A stretch of DNA of 21,552 bases from a virus. The stretch covers positions 1 to 21,552 of the IMG/VR virus record IMGVR_UViG_3300034374_001506; one strand, written 5' to 3'. Position 1 is the first letter of the stretch, and every line of letters begins with the position of its first letter. The position numbers were made by a program, and so were the translations under genes. The notes under the pieces are model-generated. The model was not told the DNA's origin. It searched no databases and saw only the letters and a list, made by a program, of their open reading frames with translations. Positions 5,515 through 12,314 of the stretch are shown here, one piece after another.

Positions 5515-7992
5515 TTACTTATTCCCCCCACTTGGCTTCTGTTTCTGCTGCATTAGCTTCGCGACCTCGATCTGAGTTTTGTCACGAGCGGCGCGCCGAG
5601 CTTGACTCATCTCCACACCCTTAACTTCGGCGTCGATAGCCAATTCTGTTTTGTCCACCTTAAGCTGCTCTGCTTTCAGCATGGCGTCTGCAGCGGCCTT
5701 GGTTGTTTGTAGCTGCATCTGCTGCTGTTTGATCTGTGCGTCCACCTGATCCTTCGCGGCCTTGCGCTGGACCTCGGCTTGCTTAACCTGCAGCTCGGCC
5801 TGCTGGAGCTGGAACATCGGGTCTTGTGCCTGCTGCTGTGCCTGCTGCTGTGCGGCTTGCTGCTGATGCGCCTGAGTAAGTTGCTTGCCTGCATCTGCGA
5901 CCAGACGAGACAGTTCGACCTCGACCTCTTCCGGCAGCTCCTCGTTGGGTGGTGGTAGCGGTGCCCCGAGGCGCTCCTCGATCTGTTGACGATACTGGAA
6001 ACCAAGGTGTTCGGCGATGTGTGCCTGCAACGAGGCCATAATCTGCTTGGCCTGCGGGTTTTGCCCGATCATCTGCATAATCATCGGGTCCTGTAAGAAC
6101 GACGTATGCGCGGCCAGATGGGCTTGGTGGTCCTGATAGATGAATGCCTTCATCGGTTTGCCAATCAGTGCGTCCATATTCTCGCTGATCGGGTCGGTCG
6201 GCTTAGCATCATCCCTCGTTGGGACAAGTTTATCTGCGTTCTTGATACCCAGCACCTCGATCATCTGGCGGTGTAGCTGCGGCAGATCGTAAATCTGTGG
6301 TGCCGACTGAGCCATCTGCAGCACCGCTTGGTACTGGACAACCCGCTGGGCCATGGTGGAGCTGTTAGGATCGCTGACGGGGATCACGTCAACCATCTCA
6401 TAGTCAGCCTTACGCGCGCTTATCTCGCCACGATGTGGCTGATACTGGTACTCCTCCGGCGCATACTCGGCGATGATCGCCTTGAGCATCTTAAACTCTT
6501 GCTTCATCGCGTAGTGCACGCGCGCCTGCACCGCCGCCATCGGCTTCAGAGTCCGTTCCAGCAGCGCCAGAGTAGTGCCCACAGGCGCATTTGCCGACAT
6601 ATCAGAGATATTCAGGTCAGAAATCGCCCCGAGGCGCCGTCCTTCCTGCGTAATCTGCTGGAGCAGCGCCAGAAGCGTCTGAGATGGCTCTTTGTACGGC
6701 AGTGGCATGATATTGTCGCGGATTGACCCCGACGGCACGTCCACATCCTTAAATTCACCCGGTTCGATGGGCGAATCGTCGCCTTTAATGCGCAATCCGC
6801 GGGTTTTCAGGCCCCCCGGCAGGTTCGACAGCGTGCCAGCGTCAACTAATTGACGGATCAGGCTGGTTCCAGCCTTGGCGTAGCCCCCGATAATGTGGAT
6901 CAGGCCCAGCCCATAGAAGCCAAACCCCGGAACATAGGGGTAATGGACGAAAAATTGGTTCTTCAGGGCCAGCGGATCGTCTTCTTCGTAGTTGCGACGG
7001 ATGGCCAGCACCTCCCCGGTGCCCCGCTCGATCGTAATTACGTACGGTTTCGGCAGATCGTCCTCGTCGTCCACCCCATCTAGGGTCGTTTCGACGTGGA
7101 TTTCGTACAATGTGTACCGATTGTCGTTTGTTAGCTCGTATCCGCCCTCTTCAGCCTTCTTCTCCTCGATGTCGGAGTGGTATGGCACTGGCTCACCGAG
7201 GTCTACATCGCGATAGAACCCCGCTGCCTGCAGCTTGCGGACCTCATTTTTAGTCTTGCGCATGACGTGTGTAACGCGCTCGGCAGTCTCGATATGGCTC
7301 GCACCGTATGGCACGATGACGTCTTCTGCTGGGATGTACAGCGACACCTGCCGCCCAATATTTGGGTCGTAATACACCTTCTTGAACGCAGAGCCAGCCA
7401 AGCCTAGAGCATACAACATGCGTTCGTGCTCCGACCGGTACTCGACCATACGCTCGGTAATCTCGTAGTTCATGTCCGCCTGCACGCGCTGCGCGGCTTC
7501 CATCTTTGCCTTCGTCTCATCCCCAAGGACTTTAGTGCGCACAGGCCCCGCGGCGGGGAACGTTTCCGACATAGCCTCGGCTTGGAACCGGATGGCGGCC
7601 TCGGCCAGCACGTTAGAATAGACACCACAAGCGCCTTCCCATGGCTCCGTGCGCTCCTCCATCTTGAATCCCAGCACGTCTAGGCCCTTGACATAGGCTT
7701 CGGCCCACTCTTTGCGGCTGTCGATGTCGGCTTCCACCAGCCCCATCATATCGTCTGCAATACCGCGCAGGGTGCCTTCTTCTAGTATATCCGCCAAATT
7801 AGCATCGAAATCAGCCAGATCAGCCACTTCCATGTCTGGAATCAGTGTGATCTCCATACTGCCATCGTCTAGCACGATTGCCTCTGGGTCGATGACCTCG
7901 ATCTCCAGCTCCGCGCCATCAATCTCCATCATATCTTCCATCTCGTCGTCTAGACCTTCTGGAGCTGCATAAAGTCCTTTTTCGATAGCCAT
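5515..7992 (-). CDS. Portal protein (P22-like type)
   Basis: This 825-residue protein forms the dodecameric vertex through which DNA enters and leaves the head. The first 70 residues are acidic. A portal core follows, with SEHERMLYALGLAGSAFKKV, YIPAEDVIVPYGA and the GFGFYGLGLIHIIGG segment, then a helix-rich region (TTLALLERTLKPMAAVQARV). The last 160 residues form a Gln/Ala-rich coiled coil with QQQAAQQQAQQQAQ and a Lys-rich end. The length and long helical C-terminal barrel resemble P22-like portals. It sits ten bases after the large terminase gene, as is usual for packaging modules, with an AGGG site before the ATG. Confidence 0.9.
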   Translation of the reverse strand: MAIEKGLYAAPEGLDDEMEDMMEIDGAELEIEVIDPEAIVLDDGSMEITLIPDMEVADLADFDANLADILEEGTLRGIADDMMGLVEADIDSRKEWAEAYVKGLDVLGFKMEERTEPWEGACGVYSNVLAEAAIRFQAEAMSETFPAAGPVRTKVLGDETKAKMEAAQRVQADMNYEITERMVEYRSEHERMLYALGLAGSAFKKVYYDPNIGRQVSLYIPAEDVIVPYGASHIETAERVTHVMRKTKNEVRKLQAAGFYRDVDLGEPVPYHSDIEEKKAEEGGYELTNDNRYTLYEIHVETTLDGVDDEDDLPKPYVITIERGTGEVLAIRRNYEEDDPLALKNQFFVHYPYVPGFGFYGLGLIHIIGGYAKAGTSLIRQLVDAGTLSNLPGGLKTRGLRIKGDDSPIEPGEFKDVDVPSGSIRDNIMPLPYKEPSQTLLALLQQITQEGRRLGAISDLNISDMSANAPVGTTLALLERTLKPMAAVQARVHYAMKQEFKMLKAIIAEYAPEEYQYQPHRGEISARKADYEMVDVIPVSDPNSSTMAQRVVQYQAVLQMAQSAPQIYDLPQLHRQMIEVLGIKNADKLVPTRDDAKPTDPISENMDALIGKPMKAFIYQDHQAHLAAHTSFLQDPMIMQMIGQNPQAKQIMASLQAHIAEHLGFQYRQQIEERLGAPLPPPNEELPEEVEVELSRLVADAGKQLTQAHQQQAAQQQAQQQAQDPMFQLQQAELQVKQAEVQRKAAKDQVDAQIKQQQMQLQTTKAAADAMLKAEQLKVDKTELAIDAEVKGVEMSQARRAARDKTQIEVAKLMQQKQKPSGGNK

Positions 7993-8002
7993 ACCCTAAT
8001 CC

Positions 8003-9553
8003 TTAATAGTAGCCGCCTCGGCGTTGTTTGAAGAATCTCGGCTCCTCTGGCTCATCCGTTGGTAGTCGGATGAACCCACCTTGGCGGAACCGCATGAGCG
8101 CCATGACCGTAGAGTCCACCAAGTCATCATGCGACATGAAGGGAAACCCCGCGATCTCTTCGATTACTTCTTCTGCCCAACGGGTCTCGGGCATCCAGAC
8201 GAGTTCAGACGCTACGATGTCAGCAACCGAGTTCAGGCGGGCCAGCTTGTCCCCCGACCCCCTGTGCGGCGTATATTCTGAGACTGGTAGCCCCATACGG
8301 CGCATCTCCTGATACAGCGCTGTGCCCGCGCTCTTCTTTTCCACGATGAATGAATCTGGTTCCCACTCATCATATTGTTCCATCGCAAGCCGTTTAAGCT
8401 CAGGGAACTCCATACGCTCTTTTATGCTGTTTAACAATATAATGTTATAAGCACTGGTGTGTTCGTTTAGGAAAACACCCCATGTAGTGAGCGCAGTGAA
8501 GTCAGCCCTGTTGTGCTTTTCAGCGGCTGCGTCCAAGGACATGATAACATATTCACAGTAAGGTGGCGACTCCTCTTTCCACCGCTGCCACCATTCACGC
8601 TTCACTAGGGCGGCTTCTTCGGCAGTGGGCTGCTGCTGATACTGCGCGTTCCACTGAAACACCGGCATCGACGCCTTGGTGCGCTCCAACGCAGCCAGAT
8701 CGAAGAACTCTGGCCACAGGGGCTTCTGGATCACCTTCTTTGTCTTCTTGTCCTTGGTGTCGAGGATCGCCGGGAACTCCACCACCTCATACTGGTCGGC
8801 CTTGTCGTTCTGGGCCATGTCGCGTGTCACGCGCCCCGTCAGGTCATCGAGGTGCCATCTGGTCTGCACGATAGCCACCCGCCCGCCGGGCATCAGACGC
8901 GTACGCGCACCGAATGTGAACCACTCGTAGGCCCGCTCGAACACCTCGAAGTTGCCGCTCAGCACGTCCTGTTCCGAGTGAGGGTCGTCTACAAGCAACA
9001 AGTCAGCACCACGACCCGCGATTGACGACCCGATGCCACAGGCGAAGTACTCGCCCTTCATATTCGTGTTCCAACGCCCAGCCGACTTACTGTCGATCGC
9101 TAGGCTAACTGTGGGGAATATCTCGCGGTAGGCATCGGTGGAGATCAGGTTACGCACCTTCCGGCCAAAATCCACCGCGAGGTCCGTGGTGTGCGACACC
9201 ATCATCACCTTTTTATCTGGGTTCCGGCCAAGGAACCACGCAGGGTAGAATATAGACACGAGCTGCGATTTGCCGTGACGTGGTGGCATGTTCACACAGA
9301 TACGGTCCTTGTCCCCGCGCTCGATCGCCATGAGCATACTGGCGAGAATCTTGTGGTGCCGCCCAACCAGATAGTTTGGGTCCATCTTTTTGCAGAAGGC
9401 CAGCAGGTCGTCATATGCGGCTTGATTTGTTTTCCGGCTCGCTAGCTCGTCGACCATCTGGTCAATCTCGGCCAACTCCTCTGGAGACAGGTCGTCTAAG
9501 CGCTCCAGTAGCGCCTCTATTTCTTCGTCGCCTATGTCGACCATCTTATTCAT
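8003..9553 (-). CDS. terL: Terminase large subunit (packaging ATPase and nuclease)
   Basis: The protein cuts and pumps phage DNA into the prohead. The N-terminal ATPase domain shows a Walker A motif VNMPPRHGKSQ (near residue 90 of this start) and a Walker B-like ADLLLVDDPHSEQD, with SSIAGRGADLLL between. The nuclease part has VIMSLDAAAEKHNRADFT (first catalytic Asp) and a C-terminal SHDDLVDSTVMALMRF with the last acidic residues. The size is typical for the Terminase_6 group. I chose the ATG at 9553, which overlaps the TerS stop by eight bases with AAGGAG 13 bases upstream; an ATG at 9595 would add 14 residues and overlap TerS by 50 bases. Confidence 0.93.
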   Translation of the reverse strand: MNKMVDIGDEEIEALLERLDDLSPEELAEIDQMVDELASRKTNQAAYDDLLAFCKKMDPNYLVGRHHKILASMLMAIERGDKDRICVNMPPRHGKSQLVSIFYPAWFLGRNPDKKVMMVSHTTDLAVDFGRKVRNLISTDAYREIFPTVSLAIDSKSAGRWNTNMKGEYFACGIGSSIAGRGADLLLVDDPHSEQDVLSGNFEVFERAYEWFTFGARTRLMPGGRVAIVQTRWHLDDLTGRVTRDMAQNDKADQYEVVEFPAILDTKDKKTKKVIQKPLWPEFFDLAALERTKASMPVFQWNAQYQQQPTAEEAALVKREWWQRWKEESPPYCEYVIMSLDAAAEKHNRADFTALTTWGVFLNEHTSAYNIILLNSIKERMEFPELKRLAMEQYDEWEPDSFIVEKKSAGTALYQEMRRMGLPVSEYTPHRGSGDKLARLNSVADIVASELVWMPETRWAEEVIEEIAGFPFMSHDDLVDSTVMALMRFRQGGFIRLPTDEPEEPRFFKQRRGGYY

Positions 9554-10142
9554 CGTCGAACCCAAGCTCCTTATCGACGTCGATTGTGTCGCCATCTATC
9601 ACCACTGCATCTTCTATGTAGTCGCTCTTTCTCTCGGTCAGCCGTTTCAGCTTGTTACGCAGCTTCTCTTTCAGATCGTCGGTCGTCTGGTGGGTGATTG
9701 TCACCTCACTCTTCTCGGCAAACAGCCCCACATCACTAATCTTACCAAGCAGCTCTAGCGCCTTCAGACGCACCCGTGGATCAGGGTTCTCCGTCTCGGT
9801 GATGAGTTTGTTTGTTACGAGGTGTCTGACTGTTACTGCCGAGTCGACGACGCTCCGGCCCCACTCCGACAGAATGTTATTTGTCTCGCGCAGCACCGCA
9901 GGTGTGAGCTGGGCGGCACGCTGGGTGGTGACTTTCTTGGAGGTGTTGTTTGGGTCGGCAGCATATGCCGTGGCGAGGGCCGCGGCCACTTCTTTGTCTT
10001 CGCCAGTGAGTTCTACGTCGAGACCATGGTCAGATAAGAGCGCAACCGTCTTGGCGCAGGCCGCTGCCCGCTCCTTCAGGTCGAGTTTTGGTGCACGTTT
10101 GTTTAGTGGCACCCCTGTTTCTGGCGTGATTTCTAGTGTCAT
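9546..10142 (-). CDS. terS: Putative terminase small subunit
   Basis: This 198-residue helical protein begins MTLEITPETGVPLNKRAPKL. It lies directly upstream of, and overlaps, the large terminase gene, the usual place for the DNA-recognition subunit. The C-terminal half contains DPRVRLKALELLGKISDVGL followed by FAEKSEVTITHQTTDDLKEK, a pattern I recall from small terminase-like proteins of marine phages. It ends in an acidic tail. The ATG at 10142 lacks a strong ribosome binding site. A TTG at 10202 with GGAG two bases upstream would extend the protein by 20 residues. No Walker or nuclease motif is present. The role is inferred from position and partial resemblance. Confidence 0.75.
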   Translation of the reverse strand: MTLEITPETGVPLNKRAPKLDLKERAAACAKTVALLSDHGLDVELTGEDKEVAAALATAYAADPNNTSKKVTTQRAAQLTPAVLRETNNILSEWGRSVVDSAVTVRHLVTNKLITETENPDPRVRLKALELLGKISDVGLFAEKSEVTITHQTTDDLKEKLRNKLKRLTERKSDYIEDAVVIDGDTIDVDKELGFDDE

Positions 10143-10287
10143 CTCATGTCGCAGGCTAGTGGCCGATAGCGTAAGTGTAGTTGTTCTGGTGTGATTTCGC
10201 AAGACTCCGTAGCAAAGCGCCTTAAGTTGTTTAGGGGTGTGTAGCCACGCATGTTCAGATCATAAACACAATAAAATTTTGCACTGG

Positions 10288-10303
10288 GGGACCCGTGGGT
10301 CCC
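10288..10303. repeat. GGGACCC inverted repeat (hairpin)
   Basis: GGGACCC, two bases GT, then GGGTCCC form a perfect seven-base-pair stem in the divergent region. There is no T tract on either side, so it does not look like an intrinsic terminator. It may be an operator or a leader hairpin for the leftward transcript. Confidence 0.6.
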
Positions 10304-10526
10304 ATAAGGGGGGCCTTTCCTATATACGCCGCCGGAAGTGGTGGGGTAGAAAAACGCTAAGTCCTTGATATTATTTTAATTTTTACTTCGATTGTCTAGA
10401 CTCTGCGAACGCTTGAGGGTTCTGGAACTGATTTGTTTGTCTGAAATAGTAATACATAGAGAAGTGTGGAGTCCCAAAACCAAAAGCGGGGGGTGGGGGG
10501 CGGTATGGGTCGCGTTCCGGTATTTT

Positions 10527-10543
10527 GTTAGTGCCGCACTAAC
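10527..10543. promoter_or_regulatory. GTTAGTG-CCG-CACTAAC dyad 1
   Basis: This is a perfect seven-base inverted repeat with a 3-base spacer, extended to eight bases by flanking T and A. It is the leftmost copy of the family, in the divergent region about 150 bases upstream of the first rightward gene. Confidence 0.85.
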
Positions 10544-10601
10544 ATTTCTTATCAGGCGATGTGATGCGTTGCCATCCGTTATCGTTTGGGCGTTATCCCT
10601 T

Positions 10602-10618
10602 GTTAGTGGCGCACTAAC
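10602..10618. promoter_or_regulatory. GTTAGTG-GCG-CACTAAC dyad 2
   Basis: This is a perfect dyad with a 3-base spacer and eight-base extended arms, 75 bases from dyad 1 and 73 bases upstream of the ATG at 10692. Paired operators in front of the first gene of an arm are a common arrangement for repressor control. Confidence 0.85.
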
Positions 10619-10691
10619 ATGTCATTACTTGGTTATCGGCAAGGCAATAACGCCCCCGATACTTTCAACTGACATGCTAGGAGATTACACC

Positions 10692-11210
10692 ATGTCAAAC
10701 TTTATCTTGAACCCCGAAAACGCAACCGTCATTACCGCAGCCGTCGCGCTTGTTGACAAGGCCGAACGCAAATTGCAGTCAAGTATGCAAGCGCTGCACG
10801 CGGGTAACATGAAGTCGACTGACTTTATCAGCCCCAAGTCCAAATCAGGGGATAGCACGGCATCGCCAGAGCTATTCGACGCGGTCAACGCCGCGATCGT
10901 TGCGGGCTTCACGGTGCGGGTGCAGAAACTACTGGCCACGCCGACCAAAGCGCTGCAAGACGCCGACAAGGCCGACAAGCGCTATTGGCAACAGCAGATC
11001 GGCGCGCGACGGAACGACTTTAAGCGCGGCCTTGAAAAGCTGGAAGGCAAGGCGGATGACCGCGCGCCGCAAGCGCCCAAGTCGCCCGAGGATAAGATCC
11101 GGGCCATGATCGAAAGCATCGAAAAGATCGTGCAGAATGCCGAGGGCCTGACATTCGACGCTGCCGACTTCCTGAAAGATCTGCGCGCGCTTAACCGCAA
11201 GATCAAATAA
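10692..11210 (+). CDS. Helical early-region protein, unknown function
   Basis: This 172-residue protein begins MSNFILNPENATVITAAVAL. It is rich in Ala, Lys and Asp with long predicted helices and no cysteine, membrane segment or recognised catalytic motif. A C-terminal segment (KIRAMIESIEKIVQNAEGLT) looks like a coiled coil. AGGAG eight bases before the ATG at 10692 sets the start; the frame is open for 100 codons upstream, but that covers two dyad repeats and has poor coding character. It is the first gene of the rightward arm and is followed by a stable hairpin. I do not recognise a family. Confidence 0.8.
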   Translation: MSNFILNPENATVITAAVALVDKAERKLQSSMQALHAGNMKSTDFISPKSKSGDSTASPELFDAVNAAIVAGFTVRVQKLLATPTKALQDADKADKRYWQQQIGARRNDFKRGLEKLEGKADDRAPQAPKSPEDKIRAMIESIEKIVQNAEGLTFDAADFLKDLRALNRKIK

Positions 11211-11217
11211 ACCAACT

Positions 11218-11239
11218 GCGCGGGCCGCAAGGCCCGCGC
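11218..11239 (+). terminator. GC-rich hairpin with GCAA tetraloop (weak terminator or attenuator)
   Basis: GCGCGGGCC, the GNRA-type loop GCAA, and GGCCCGCGC form a nine-base-pair stem eight bases after the stop of the 10692 gene. It is followed by TTCCCCC rather than a T tract, so it is a poor intrinsic terminator. It could stabilise the upstream mRNA end or attenuate transcription into the 11271 gene. Confidence 0.6.
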
Positions 11240-11270
11240 TTCCCCCACCTCACATCTTAGGACACACACC

Positions 11271-11468
11271 ATGACACTTACATCTTTCGACGCTCAAGAC
11301 CTACTGACCGCGGCAAAGGCTGCATCGCGCATTAACGACACCGTGACACTAAACGAGATATACCGCGAAGCGCAATCGCGCATCGTATATGACCACGACA
11401 ACGAACCCGACCCGGTGCTGCATGATGTTTTATGCTGCATCTCAGAGCTTAGCATCTCGCGCATTTGA
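11271..11468 (+). CDS. Small acidic protein, unknown function
   Basis: This 65-residue protein begins MTLTSFDAQDLLTAAKAASR, with an acidic DHDNEPDPVLHD segment and a CC pair near the end. AGGA lies ten bases before the ATG. It is bounded by a hairpin upstream and by an intrinsic terminator six bases after its stop, so it closes the first rightward transcription unit. No family is recognised. Confidence 0.7.
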   Translation: MTLTSFDAQDLLTAAKAASRINDTVTLNEIYREAQSRIVYDHDNEPDPVLHDVLCCISELSISRI

Positions 11469-11473
11469 CCAGC

Positions 11474-11504
11474 TGGCCAGCCCGCAAGGGTTGGCCATTT
11501 TTTT
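11474..11504 (+). terminator. Rho-independent terminator after the first rightward unit
   Basis: TGGCCAGCCC, loop GCAA, and GGGTTGGCCA form a ten-base-pair stem with one G-T pair, followed by seven T. It starts six bases after the stop of the 11271 gene, so it should end the transcript that begins before the 10692 gene. Confidence 0.9.
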
Positions 11505-11553
11505 ATGCCCGCTGATCCGATGCCAGTTACCGTCGTATCGCGCCTGCTGCTTT

Positions 11554-11603
11554 GTTAGTGTGACACTAACATTCGAAACCAGTTCTTCGAGTCGCGCCGC
11601 GCC
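11554..11603 (+). repeat. 50-bp direct repeat, copy A (contains dyad 3, 11554-11570)
   Basis: It begins with the dyad GTTAGTG-TGA-CACTAAC, continues ATTCGAAACCAGTTCTTCGAG and ends near GCGCCGCGCC. It has the same length and register as copies B and C, with several substitutions after the dyad. Confidence 0.85.
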
Positions 11604-11669
11604 CCGCGTGTCAACACATGACAGGATAATAAAGAACATTATGGCCGCTGTAACCTCTCACCATTTATT

Positions 11670-11719
11670 GTTAGTGATACACTAACATTTGATACCAGTT
11701 CTTAGAGTTGCGCAGCGCC
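11670..11719 (+). repeat. 50-bp direct repeat, copy B (contains dyad 4, 11670-11686)
   Basis: It begins with GTTAGTG-ATA-CACTAAC, then ATTTGATACCAGTTCTTAG and a GCGCAGCGCC end. It starts 116 bases after copy A. Its last bases form the -35 box of a predicted promoter. Confidence 0.88.
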
Positions 11720-11736
11720 TCACGCTGTGCTATGGT
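11708..11736 (+). promoter_or_regulatory. Predicted sigma-70 promoter inside the control region
   Basis: TTGCGC (11708-11713), exactly 17 bases, then TATGGT (11731-11736). Four of six -35 and four of six -10 positions match the consensus. Initiation near 11743 would give only about 47 bases before the terminator ending at 11790. Confidence 0.5.
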
Positions 11737-11764
11737 GGCTACACATTGCTCGACACTGCCTACT

Positions 11765-11790
11765 GCCCCGCGATAAGCGGGGCTTTTTTT
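11765..11790 (+). terminator. Rho-independent terminator in the control region
   Basis: GCCCCGC, loop GATAA, and GCGGGGC, directly followed by seven T. It abuts dyad 5. No gene ends nearby, so it must terminate either a short RNA or read-through from the left. Confidence 0.9.
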
Positions 11791-11840
11791 GTTAGTGTTC
11801 CACTAACATTTGATACCAGTTCTTAGAGAAGCATAGCGCC
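11791..11840 (+). repeat. 50-bp direct repeat, copy C (contains dyad 5, 11791-11807)
   Basis: It begins with GTTAGTG-TTC-CACTAAC immediately after the terminator T tract, continues ATTTGATACCAGTTCTTAG as in copy B and ends GCATAGCGCC. It starts 121 bases after copy B. Confidence 0.88.
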
Positions 11841-11852
11841 TGACAGTTTACT

Positions 11853-11869
11853 GTTAGTGACGCACTAAC
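11853..11869. promoter_or_regulatory. GTTAGTG-ACG-CACTAAC dyad 6
   Basis: This is a perfect dyad with extended eight-base arms, 12 bases before the first long AATGTTC repeat. It lacks the 50-bp repeat tail seen in copies A to C. Confidence 0.85.
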
Positions 11870-11880
11870 ACCGATTTCAG

Positions 11881-11920
11881 CTAAGTCATTGAAAACAAAG
11901 TAATGTTCCAAATGTTCGCA
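11881..11920 (+). repeat. 40-bp iteron-type repeat, forward copy 1
   Basis: It runs CTAAGTCATTGAAAACAAAG followed by two AATGTTC motifs nine bases apart. It differs from copy 2 at one position. Confidence 0.88.
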
Positions 11921-11942
11921 AATTTTTGGCTAATGTTCTGGC

Positions 11943-11982
11943 CTAAGTCATTGAAAACACAGTAATGTTCCAAATGTTCGCA
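11943..11982 (+). repeat. 40-bp iteron-type repeat, forward copy 2
   Basis: It has the same 40 bases as copy 1 with one substitution and starts 62 bases later. A single extra AATGTTC (11932-11938) lies between the copies. Confidence 0.88.
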
Positions 11983-12094
11983 CTTTTTAAGTATATATCC
12001 AGATTTCTGGCAGGCCCCTTTTTGCAGGGTCAGACCCCCGCAAGCCCCCCTCTCAGAAGCTCTCACCACCAAATATACATATATATCTATTTTA

Positions 12095-12130
12095 GGAACA
12101 TTAGAACATTACTGCAATTTCAATGACTTA
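12095..12130 (-). repeat. Iteron-type repeat, inverted copy 3
   Basis: On the minus strand it reproduces the forward copies with a one-base gap: two GAACATT motifs eight bases apart, ACTGCAATTT, then CAATGACTTA. It faces copies 1 and 2 across about 110 bases that include an AT-rich stretch at 12071-12094. Confidence 0.85.
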
Positions 12131-12144
12131 CAACGACACCTGTT

Positions 12145-12177
12145 AGAACATTCTGGAACATTATCACGGATGTCATT
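12145..12177 (-). repeat. Iteron-type repeat, inverted degenerate copy 4
   Basis: Two GAACATT motifs ten bases apart are followed by a diverged part ending GTCATT. It is in the same orientation as copy 3, just upstream of the predicted promoter at 12200. Confidence 0.7.
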
Positions 12178-12199
12178 AAACACCAGCCCTTACCATCAT

Positions 12200-12228
12200 T
12201 TGACATAGGATGACACTTGTGGTATTCT
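12200..12228 (+). promoter_or_regulatory. Near-consensus sigma-70 promoter for the right-arm operon
   Basis: A perfect TTGACA (12200-12205), a 17-base spacer and TATTCT (12223-12228). Transcription would start near 12235, giving an 80-base leader before the ATG at 12315 with a GTTAGTG dyad in it. It is the strongest promoter I can see in the window and is placed to drive the long co-directional gene set. Confidence 0.8.
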
Positions 12229-12282
12229 GGAAGAACAATAACAAAAAACATCACTTACAACCAACCACCACCCCGCGACACT

Positions 12283-12299
12283 GTTAGTGACGCACTAAC
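12283..12299. promoter_or_regulatory. GTTAGTG-ACG-CACTAAC dyad 7, in leader of the right-arm operon
   Basis: This perfect dyad is about 50 bases downstream of the predicted start site and immediately before the AAAGGG ribosome binding site of the 12315 gene. A bound protein could block elongation, or the RNA hairpin could affect translation. Confidence 0.85.
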
Positions 12300-12314
12300 A
12301 AAGGGCACCATGCA

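Larger units (their letters stand above)
10143..10691. other. Divergent intergenic region between the two arms
   Basis: About 550 bases separate the leftward packaging operon from the first rightward gene. It holds a hairpin (10288-10303), an AT-rich stretch (around 10365-10395), a G-rich block (10488-10509) and two GTTAGTG dyads (10527 and 10602). No open frame here has convincing composition; the frame running upstream of the 10692 gene appears to be chance. Leftward promoters must lie here, and a TATGAT box near 10250 on the minus strand is a weak candidate without a matching -35 box. Confidence 0.6.
11469..12314. other. Gene-free control region, candidate replication origin
   Basis: These 846 bases hold no convincing gene; the frames present overlap terminators and repeats. 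In order they contain the terminator, three 50-bp direct repeats each starting with a GTTAGTG dyad, a short promoter-terminator unit, a fourth dyad, an iteron-like block of AATGTTC motifs in opposing orientations around an AT-rich core, a near-consensus sigma-70 promoter and a fifth dyad just before the 12315 gene. This density of ordered repeats is what one expects of a phage origin combined with an early control region. Confidence 0.7.

Noticed and set aside
9652-10194. 180-codon plus-strand frame opposite the small terminase gene
   Set aside because: It is a Ser/Arg/Val-rich antisense shadow of the terminase gene with no ribosome binding site.
10392-10691. N-terminal extension of the 10692 gene by 100 codons
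   Set aside because: The stretch covers two dyads and a G-rich block, lacks a ribosome binding site and has poor coding character; AGGAG precedes the ATG at 10692.
11389-11685. 98-codon plus-strand frame
   Set aside because: It overlaps the 11271 gene, a strong terminator and a 50-bp repeat, and has no ribosome binding site.
11554-11869. Repeats resembling a CRISPR array
   Set aside because: There are only three 50-bp copies at unequal intervals (116 and 121 bases), intervening sequence holds a promoter and terminator, and no cas gene is present.
11881-12072. 63-codon minus-strand frame
   Set aside because: It consists largely of the repeated AATGTTC block, so the frame follows from the repeats; there is no ribosome binding site.
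11902-12162. GTTC/GAAC pairs as LexA boxes of the alphaproteobacterial GTTC-N7-GTTC type
   Set aside because: Spacers between GTTC units are 5, 4 or 6 bases, never 7, and the longer repeats extend well beyond such boxes.
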